64,000 nucleotides of DNA from CAWAMR01 sp963783095. Its GTDB lineage: Bacteria > Planctomycetota > Planctomycetia > Gemmatales > Gemmataceae. How positions within the stretch are numbered: the first letter of the stretch is position 1; each line of letters starts with the position of its first letter. Under the pieces are notes generated by a model. That model had not been told where the DNA came from and ran no database searches. It worked only from the letters and a program-made list of their open reading frames with translations. This document shows positions 57,332 through 64,000 of the stretch, piece after piece. The DNA lies in contig CAWAMR010000008.1 in NCBI GenBank assembly GCA_963783095.1, positions 558,001-622,000 on the forward strand, written 5' to 3'. Both the position numbers and the translations under genes were made by a program.

Positions 57332-57806
57332 ATGGCGAAGCAATCATTAGCGGTGTTATCTCGGCTCGAACGAGCATTGTCGAAAGCCGAAACCTCCACG
57401 GTCAGCGATTGCGACCTTCTGACGCGATTCGTTTCGGATAACGATCAAACCGCGTTCGCGACGGCGGTTGCCTGGCACTCCGCAATGGTTCTGGGCGTGT
57501 GCCGGCGGTCTCTATCTTCTCTGCACGAGGTATTTCAATGAATGGTGTTCTTACTCACGTGAAACTGGCCCTGGCGCTCGTTGGAGCCGCTCTGCTCGGG
57601 CTGGCGTTCGTTGCCGCTTTGCCGATCGCGGCTCAGCCGGAAAAGCCCAACGCGAATCCGCCGGTGCAATCAACGGAAAACCCCGACCCAAAACCTCGCC
57701 GGCGAAAATCGACCCGCCGGAACCGATCACCCTCAAAGGGCATACCGGTGAGGACCAGACGGTGAAGGTGTGGGACGTGCAGCCCGGCAAAGAAAAGGCC
57801 AAGTGA
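57332..57806 (+). pseudogene. Decayed ECF sigma - WD40 gene
   Basis: The beginning reads like a sigma-WD40 N-terminus (SDCDLLTRFVSDNDQTAFAT, WHSAMVLGVCRRSL), then is cut before the DAEDAFQ motif. A membrane-anchor-like stretch follows in another frame from 57541 (MNGVLTHVKLALALVGAALL). The end keeps one propeller scrap in a third frame: ITLKGHTGEDQTVKVWDVQP and GKEKAK, very like the end of the intact gene (QTVKVWDLPPGKEKAK). Most of regions 2-4 and about six blades are gone. The piece is probably a deletion product of a gene like the one at 53946. Confidence 0.75.
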
Positions 57807-57940
57807 GCAAGGGGACATACTCAAAGAAGGTGGCCCCATAAAGCTGACCAATGGTCGCAGCATCCATAGAATTCGCTGTCAGCGGCCGGGCGGCGGTCTA
57901 CGTTGGACCGCTTCCCTGCCGCCACTTCTCGGAGGCGATC

Positions 57941-58336
57941 ATGAAGGCGATTCTCTCATTGGCGTTGGTACTTGGTGTATACGGCCTGGCGGGCGCGGCA
58001 GACGACAAGATGGTCGATCCGGCCGGCACCTGGAAGTGCGAATATGAGATCGGCGGGCAGAAGCGGACATCCACTTTGACGATCAAGAAGGACAAAGACA
58101 AATTCGCCGGGACGATGAGCTGGCCGGACCAGAAGGAGACAAAGCTCAAAGATCTGAAGTTGAAGGATGGTACTCTGACGTTCTCCGCCGTGCGGAAGTT
58201 CATGGATAACAAGATCACCGTCGAGTACAAGCTGACGATTGACGGGGACAAGTTCAAGGGGAAAGCCGCTGCGGAATTCGGGGGCCAGAAGCAGGAATTT
58301 GATTTCGAAGGGAAGAGGGAGAAGAAGGATAAATAG
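57941..58336 (+). CDS. Small secreted protein of unknown function
   Basis: ATG 57941 after GGAGGCGATC gives MKAILSLALVLGVYGLAGAA, a clear signal peptide. The mature part is a short beta-rich domain: DPAGTWKCEYEIGGQKRTST, LTIKKDKDKFAGTMSWPDQK, TKLKDLKLKDGTLTFSAVRK, ITVEYKLTIDGDKFKGKAAA and EFDFEGKREKKDK. The alternation of Lys and strands looks like a small barrel/lipocalin-type fold, as in planctomycete extracellular proteins of unknown role. 131 residues, intact. The start is favoured by its Shine-Dalgarno site. Confidence 0.8.
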   Translation: MKAILSLALVLGVYGLAGAADDKMVDPAGTWKCEYEIGGQKRTSTLTIKKDKDKFAGTMSWPDQKETKLKDLKLKDGTLTFSAVRKFMDNKITVEYKLTIDGDKFKGKAAAEFGGQKQEFDFEGKREKKDK

Positions 58337-58938
58337 CGCTGCTTTTTGATGCAGCAGTTGAAGCAAAAAGACAGACGGGCTCGTCATGGTGGGGGCTGCG
58401 CCCGGCGTCGGAAGCGGACGGGAGCTTTTGGGTAGGCTTCGATCTCTATTCACCGGCTCTCGGCGAGTACACGTATCGCCTCTTCGTGGTGAACTACCCC
58501 GCAGTTCGTACCCGTCACATTGACTTTTGCGAACGAAACCAAGACGGCCCAGACTACGGACGAATTCAAGGCCCATCTGGAATGGGCGCTGCGATCGCCC
58601 CGAACCAAGCAAGTCGTCGAGGCCATCATGGCTCAGGCAACGGCGCTTGGAACAGTCGAGGCAGGCGCGTAAGGCTTTGAGAAATCAAGGCAAGAAAAAG
58701 GGACGAGCACGTTTCTTGATCGAGGTATCATAAGACTTCACCAAAGAAATGCGAACCTCGTCCCGTGTCTCCAGCGTATTTAACCGAACGCCACTGAATG
58801 CGATCAGGCCGGAGCAACCGCTCAACGGAACGACCATTATGAGGCAGAGTAAGCGCAAGAGCATTCCCCCGAAGTTTAATTGACCTCATAATCCAATTTG
58901 GCACAGAGGGAAAGAGCAGATTCCAACCGGGGTCATGC
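58337..58938. other. Non-coding or degraded stretch upstream of the first insertion sequence
   Basis: No intact gene is seen. A fragment from about 58400 to 58520 reads RPASEADGSFWVGFDLYSPA and LGEYTYRLFVVNYPAVRTRH in one frame and then loses conservation; it could be the tail of a small immunity-like or colicin-type protein. Inverted GGGACGAG-type arms (58700-58720 and 58742-58764) may be ends of an older insertion sequence. Otherwise nothing recognisable. Confidence 0.4.
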
Positions 58939-58965
58939 GGGTGTAACCAGATTCTCTGGGGGTGA

Positions 58966-60317
58966 TCAGGCGGCCAGTGCCCAATAGGGTTCCCATTGGG
59001 ATGTATGCCGGACGCACACCAGACTGGCCATAGGTCGTACATTGCCTATATTCCATCGAGCGCCCCGACGCTTCAGACGCAGGCCCAGGGTCTTCGCCTC
59101 ACCTTCGACTTGGCCGCTGCCAATCGCTTGACCCGCTTGCAATCGTTGGACGTAGTTCACACGGTTCATGTGTTTCGAGAAATAGCCGATCAGACGCTCC
59201 GTTGCTTTACGACGACGTTCGCGTTCCGATTCGTCGGCGACTCCAAGCAGTTCATTCACCCACTGACAGACGCCTGCCCAACCTTGACGAATCAACAAAC
59301 CGCGGGCGTGCTTATACGCGTCTTTGGCTTCGCTGGTCTCTTCGCCGTAGACGCGTTTGGCGCACTTACTCAGGTGCTGACAGGCATGATAGAAGTCGAG
59401 CGTTTGCAGACACCCGGTGAGCGTTCGCTGCACCGCTTTCCAGATCCAACTGGCACCGTCCGCCAAGACGTGCACCGCCGCCCAGCACGTCACTCCCAGC
59501 CGACGTAAGCGTGGCCGCCAAGTCTTGCGAAACTCCTTGGCTGTGGCGATCATCGCAAACGCCAGTACCATGGTCGCTGCCGGCAAACGCTGCTTCTTCC
59601 AATGGTCCGGCGATGTCGGCTCGCCTGCTTCTCGCTTGGAAACCACCGCGATTTTCAAGTCTTTCCAGCCTTCTTCACGCGTGTTGACCTTGCCCGCGTC
59701 GGTCGTGAACTCGACTTCCCCCGCCGCTTTTTGGAAAACTTCTTCGCTGGTAGTGTCTTCGGCTTGAAACCGAGCCATGTCTTTAGCGTGGCCCTCCACC
59801 GCCTTCCGCACCGTCTCGGGGCAAAGGTCCACTCCCAACATCTCATGCATGTGCTCGCTGGCGGACGCGAACGACATGTCTGCCGCCAGACGGCAACAGT
59901 GCTTCCGCACGGTCTTGCTGTAGCGCTGTCCCTCCACGCCCAAGAGGGCATCGGCCGCATAGGATCCATCGCCGCCGCACATGCACTTCCAGTAACGGCG
60001 TTCGAAGACCACCTCTCCGACAGCGCTCATCAGTCGGCGTTCTTTGGGACCTCGGTTTTCTTTCTTGCGGCCGCACTCGCAGACACGGATCGGCGCCCCT
60101 TTTTTTCGGCGGTCTCGATTCTTCGAGCCACCGCATCGGAGAGCACATGGGCTTGAAATGTTCGCCCTTTCTCAACCACCGCATCTTCGCAGGCATCGAA
60201 AACCGTCCCATCGGGCGCAGTCAACGCAAGCTGCTCCATTTCCTCAACCAGCGCCAACGCTCGCCGGACAATACCTTCGTGCTTCGGGTCCACTTCAATC
60301 GTCACTCTGGTGCCCAT
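58966..60317 (-). CDS. ISKra4-family transposase, expressed by -1 frameshift
   Basis: First frame: MGTRVTIEVDPKHEGIVRRA from 60317, with VEEMEQLALTAPDGTVFDAC, reading to EKKG at codons 71-74. The second frame continues APIRVCECGRKKENRGPKER (Cys-x-Cys zinc ligands), the catalytic region VEFTTDAGKVNTREEGWKD, VHVLADGASWIWKAVQRT, FYHACQHLSKCAKRVYGEET and QAIGSGQVEGEAKTLGLRLK (Glu), a DDE-type set. The switch is at the heptamer A AAA AAG (60099-60105 on the minus strand), so joined length is about 450 residues. Both frames overlap about 70 codons. The shared position and heptamer with the second element argue for programmed frameshifting rather than an error. Confidence 0.85.
60099..60105 (-). promoter_or_regulatory. 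-1 frameshift heptamer of insertion sequence 1
   Basis: Seven A followed by G on the minus strand; the zero-frame codons are GAA AAA AAG, so the sequence A AAA AAG fits the canonical X XXY YYZ form (as in E. coli dnaX). It lies 210 bases after the start codon. Confidence 0.8.
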
Positions 60318-60455
60318 ATAACATCCTTGTTAAGGGGTGAGTAATTCAGTTACCCCTCACTTACCTAAATTCCCCGAACACCACCAGAGAAGTTGGCTAC
60401 ACCCGGTCATGCTGTCGGGTGCAACAACGATTCTTGGAGTTGCCTCACGGTCAGG

Positions 60456-61795
60456 TCAGTTCTGTTCCCAGAAACGATCCCAGCATCCGCTGTACATCCC
60501 ACTACACAATCCTGCCATCTTCCCCACGTTATCGACGGTCCATTCGGCATTGTTGGCTTTGAGCCGACGTCCGATCATATTTTTAGCCGCTCCCTCCACC
60601 ATGCCGCTGCCGATCGATTGGCCTCGGTACAGACGAACCGCATAATTCAATCGTTCTTTATGACCTGCCAAGTAATTGAGAACCCCGCCCAAACTGGCAC
60701 CGTCACCGCCCATCGGTGTGGCCCCCAACATCTCACCGACCCATTGGGTGATGCCGACGTAGCCATCGGACAGTAACAATTCGCGTCCTCGATCCGAATA
60801 CTCTTGGGTGAGTGGCGTCCCTTCTCCGAAGATTAATTTCGCCCCGTCGCAAACGTATTCCAAAGCGTGGTAGATATCGAGTACTCCTGTCGAACCGGGG
60901 AACTGTTCGCTCGTTCGATTCCAAATCCAGTCGGCACCGTCGCCGAGGATTGTCAATTTTCCGGATAACGGATCGATTCCCAAACGTTGGGCTGTTGATC
61001 CCCAGTTCGCCGCAAAGCTGGTGGATTCTTCGATTCGACTGAAAGCAAACCAAGCGGTCGGTGCCGGAAGTTTTCGGTCGTCCCATTTTGCCGTCTCGAC
61101 CGGTTCGCCAGGTTCTCGCTTGGCAAAGCTCGCGATTTTCATGTCTTTCCAACCTTCCAAAGTATTGACCTTGGTAGCATCGGTCTCAAATTCCACTTCG
61201 CCAGTAGCCTTCGGAAAGTCTTCGGTAGCGACAGGGGATTGCTCCATCCATTGCGTCATTTTCTGGCCTGCGGCCTCGCTGACTTTGCGGATGTATTCGT
61301 GGCTGGCTTCGATTCCACAGAACTCCTGCAAACGCGCGCTGGCGGTGTCAAACGACCAGCTTGCTCCGGCCAAACAGAGTAATCGGCGTGCTTCACGGGT
61401 GAGGCTATCGGTCAAGCCGATTCGGTCGTCTAGCGGTTGGACGGAATCGCGACATTGAATGCAAACGAGATGAAGGCGAGAGAGTTTGATTCGGCCCAGT
61501 GCGGTCAAGATTTGCTGATCGTGGCGACCTTTGTTATCGCGTCGGAATCCACAGCAGCAAACTCGCGCCGGTACCCCTTTTTTTCGACCTCAGGGGCCTC
61601 AGACTGTAGGATGGTCGTCATGGCTTGGCGAAGAAATTCGCGACCCTGCTTCAAACAAAAACTTTCGACGTTGTGAAGCACCTGGCCATCCGGGGAAGAA
61701 TTGGACGTTTTCTTGAGTTCGCGGACGAACCCAAGGGCTTGTTCGATCAACAAGATTTCGGTCGGGTCGGTGAACGTGAAGGTAGTCGGGGTCAT
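60456..61795 (-). CDS. ISKra4-family transposase (second element), expressed by -1 frameshift
   Basis: The start at 61795 gives MTPTTFTFTDPTEILLIEQA and VRELKKTSNSSPDGQVLHNV; at codons 71-74 the text is EKKG over GAA AAA AAG GGG. The second frame continues VPARVCCCGFRRDNKGRHDQ, EFETDATKVNTLEGWKDMKI, LTILGDGADWIWNRTSEQFP, LDIYHALEYVCDGAKLIFGE and GQSIGSGMVEGAAKNMIGRR. Same domain order as the first element but clearly diverged (roughly a third of residues identical by eye). Joined length about 446 residues. No stop or missing motif besides the frameshift, so the element looks potentially active. Confidence 0.87.
61577..61583 (-). promoter_or_regulatory. -1 frameshift heptamer of insertion sequence 2
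   Basis: A AAA AAG again, at exactly 210 bases from the start codon, with a GAGG four bases upstream that could act as an internal Shine-Dalgarno-like stimulator. Confidence 0.8.
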
Positions 61796-62064
61796 GGGAT
61801 CCTTCCCAAGTAAGGGGGTGAGTTGATGTAGGTTCTACCAAATCCCCCATTTTTCCAGCAACCCCACTCTCAACGTTCATCGAAGCGAGACTCCAAGAAT
61901 CGTTGCTGCACCCCATGCTGTCTCATGCTGTCTAACTTTTCCCATTTCACCATGATTGACACAGAATCTGCATTTATTCCCAAAATCGCGATGTCAAAAT
62001 CGACCCGTGCGATTATGCTTAAATGGCCAATCGCCCTACTTCACCGCCAGTTATTGAGGAACGC

Positions 62065-64000
62065 ATGACGACTACTGCAAGGAAATGGCTTGTCGATTCG
62101 TTTGGCTTGTACCGTTGCGACTTCTTGTCGGTCCTGTTGTTTTCGGCAATCGTGATCCTTGCAGTCGGGGTTTTTCTTCCTGCCGACCTGTGCGGTGCCG
62201 ACAAAACTCCCCTCGTTGCGGGCTGCGCTCGGGGCCGTGGATAACTATTTTGAAGATGAGGTCTGGGCCAAGGTGGGCGTCCAAAAGTGCCTGACCTGTC
62301 ACCGCAAAGGCGGCGATGCCGAGGACAGCAAATTCGTTCTCATCGACCCGCGCAAGATCGATGGCATCGCCCGCGAAAATGCCATGCGACAAAACCGCGC
62401 TGCCTTCGCGCGCGTGGCAACAACCAAGGAAAAGGAGAAGTACCGATTACTTCTCAAGGTGGTCGGCGAACTCAAGCACGGTGGCAAAGATGTGTTGAAG
62501 CCCGACTCGGCAGAGCATCGTATCCTCGCCGGCTTCGTCCGCCGGGTCAACGGCATCACACCCACCAAAGTGTCCGATGTCCCGGCCGACGCCAAAGTGC
62601 CGCCCTTCTTCGATGGCGTCGTGATGCTCGATAACCGCGTGTTGCTGCGCCGGGTAACTCTTTCGTTGGCCGGCCGGTTGCCGACCGATGCCGAGCTTGC
62701 AAGCATCGCCAAGGACGGGGCGAAAGCGCTGCCGGCGCTGCTCGATGCGATCATGAAGGAAGATGCCTTCTACGATCGGCTACGCGAAGGGTTCAACGAC
62801 ATCTTCCTCACGCTCGGCGTCGATGGCAATGCGGATCAGACGGTTCTTTCCTACGAGCACTTCGAGAAGACCCGGCACTGGTATCAGAAGCACGACTTGA
62901 GCCAGATCAAGGACGAGAATGCCCGTCTCCGGGCCGGCTGGAAGCTCGCCGCCGATTACCGCGAAGATCTGCTCGGCGAGCCGATGAAGCTCATCGAATA
63001 CATCGTTCGCAACGATCGGCCGTTCACGGAAATCGTGACGGCCGACTACATCATGGTCTCGCCCTACACGGCCCGCGGCTACGGGATTTTCGACGAGGTG
63101 AAGGCCAAGTTCAAGAACTCGAACGACCGCTTCGAGTACATTCCGGTGAAGCTCAAGGCGCTGGTCGGCCGAAGCAAGACGGAGAACCAGGAATCGGCGA
63201 CCGGGTTCTATCCGCACGCCGGGCTGCTTAGCACCTTCCAGTATCTCACGCGCTACCCGACGACCGAAACGAACCGCAACCGCCTCCGCGCCCGGATGTA
63301 TTACCAGCACTTCCTCGGCGTCGATGTGCTGGAACTTGCCGCCCGCGTGTCCGACGCCGCAGCAGTCACCGCGAAGTACAAGATCCCGACCATGCAGGCG
63401 TCGGAATGCGTCGTCTGCCACAAGACGCTCGACCCCGTCGCCGGACTGTTCCAGGACTACTGGCGCTTCGCGGATCAGGGGGTCTACGGCAAGCGGAAGG
63501 GTGGCTGGTTCACGGACATGTTCCCGGCCGGCTTCGAGGGCGAAGACTTGCCGCCGAAGGAACGCTGGCGCTCCCTGCAGTGGCTCGGCGAACGCACCGC
63601 GCAAGGACCCGCGCTTCGCCGTCGCCATGGCCGAACACGTCTACTACATCCTCACGGGCCGCAAGGTGCTGCTGCCGCCCAAGGATCTTGAAGACCCGCT
63701 CTATCCGGCCAGGTTGCGTGCCTATCGGGAACAGCGCCGGCAGATCGAAGCGATCGCGGCCGGCTTCGCAAGGTCCGGATTCAACCTCAAGAGCGTGTTC
63801 AAGGACTGGATCGTCTCCGACTTCTACCGCGCCGACGGGCTGGCCACAGCGTTCAAGGAGCCGTGCCGGCGGGCGGAACTGGATGATATTGGTCTGGTGC
63901 GGATGCTGTCCCCCGAGCAGGTCGAGCGGAAGATCGCCGCGGTCTTCGGAGAGAAGTGGGGCAAGTTGAACGGCCAGCTTGCGATGCTGTACGGCGGCAT
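62065..64000 (+). CDS. Planctomycete-type protein with two CxxCH haem motifs, 3'-truncated (frame changes)
   Basis: ATG 62065 gives MTTTARKWLVDSFGLYRCDF and a membrane/signal segment (SVLLFSAIVILAVGVFLPAD). A frame change near 62200 joins it to LRAALGAVDNYFEDEVWAKV. CLTCH (residue ~75) and CVVCH (residue ~448) are c-type haem attachment motifs; the region in between holds LRRVTLSLAGRLPTDAELAS, MKEDAFYDRLREGFNDIFLT and RPFTEIVTADYIMVSPYTAR, as in DUF1592/DUF1588-type proteins. A further frame change near 63600 leads to AEHVYYILTGRKVLLPPKDL and FNLKSVFKDWIVSDFYRADG; the window ends inside the gene. Probably periplasmic; these proteins are widespread in planctomycetes, often paired with a DUF1552-type protein, and their role is not settled. 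Confidence 0.75.

Larger units (their letters stand above)
58939..60404 (-). mobile_element. ISKra4-like insertion sequence 1
   Basis: About 1466 bases. The ends are imperfect inverted repeats beginning GGGTGTAACCAG (58939) and GGGTGTAGCCAA (complement of 60393-60404), with CTCTGG further in. The 8-base direct repeat GGTCATGC flanks it at 58931-58938 and 60405-60412, a target duplication. It carries one transposase, read by -1 frameshift. The right target copy overlaps the left target copy of the second element. Confidence 0.85.
60417..61913 (-). mobile_element. ISKra4-like insertion sequence 2
   Basis: About 1497 bases. Inverted ends GGGTGCAACAACGATTCTTG (60417) and GGGTGCAGCAACGATTCTTG (complement at 61894-61913), differing at one position in the first 20. 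A 9-base direct repeat CATGCTGTC flanks it (60408-60416 and 61914-61922). The flank also continues TCATGCTGTC. It carries one transposase, again read by -1 frameshift. Confidence 0.9.

Overview
The window looks like a chromosomal piece of a planctomycete, most likely Gemmatales/Gemmataceae of moderate G+C. The pointers are an ECF sigma factor fused to a WD40 propeller (53946-55979), a planctomycete-type secreted protein with two CxxCH haem motifs (62065 onward), PD-(D/E)XK 'Rpn-like' proteins ending in Lys/Arg/Glu/Gly-rich tails, a PQQ-type propeller protein, and very many palindromic intergenic repeats. This assignment is inference; no rRNA or tRNA gene was seen.

Layout. 1-4 kb: trigger factor, two clpP paralogues, a lipoprotein. 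4-9 kb: a type IIA topoisomerase pair (gyrB/gyrA-like), both on the minus strand. 9-14 kb: a TolC-like protein with a PhnD-like binding protein, then a Clp_N-ThiD2-ThiE fusion. 14-20 kb: an ECF sigma factor, a two-component system, a PQQ-propeller protein and a phosphoesterase. 20.7-22 kb: a FabG-like reductase coupled to a P-II protein. 23.3-30.2 kb: the pyruvate dehydrogenase genes aceE, aceF and lpd. 30-36.7 kb: selB, an ACP phosphodiesterase and an ABC-2 exporter. 36.8-44.6 kb: alanine dehydrogenase, a PMT-like glycosyltransferase, then xseA-xseB-ispA-dxs. 44.7-53.7 kb: nadK, a permease, an ABC exporter with a degenerate ATPase, an IMPase-family phosphatase, ruvX and a mannose-1-phosphate guanylyltransferase. 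53.9-58.3 kb: the sigma-WD40 gene, an Rpn-like gene and a decayed sigma-WD40 copy. 58.9-61.9 kb: two ISKra4-like insertion sequences inserted side by side. 62 kb to the end: the haem-motif protein, cut by the window edge.

Two things dominate the reading. First, more than 40 single-base frame changes break otherwise well conserved genes, including essential ones (tig, clpP, gyrA, gyrB, dxs, ispA, selB). They are densest in the first 3 kb. The simplest explanation is consensus indel errors, so I give whole-gene coordinates across the breaks. Second, the intergenic DNA is full of hairpin-forming repeats of at least nine unrelated sequence families. Most consist of two inverted arms around a loop and lie just after stop codons. 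Two families also lie in frame inside protein-coding genes (a glycosyltransferase and the sigma-WD40 gene), which recalls the Rickettsia palindromic elements. These elements, the shared -1 frameshift signal in the two insertion sequences, and the Clp_N-thiamine fusion are the parts most worth a second look.
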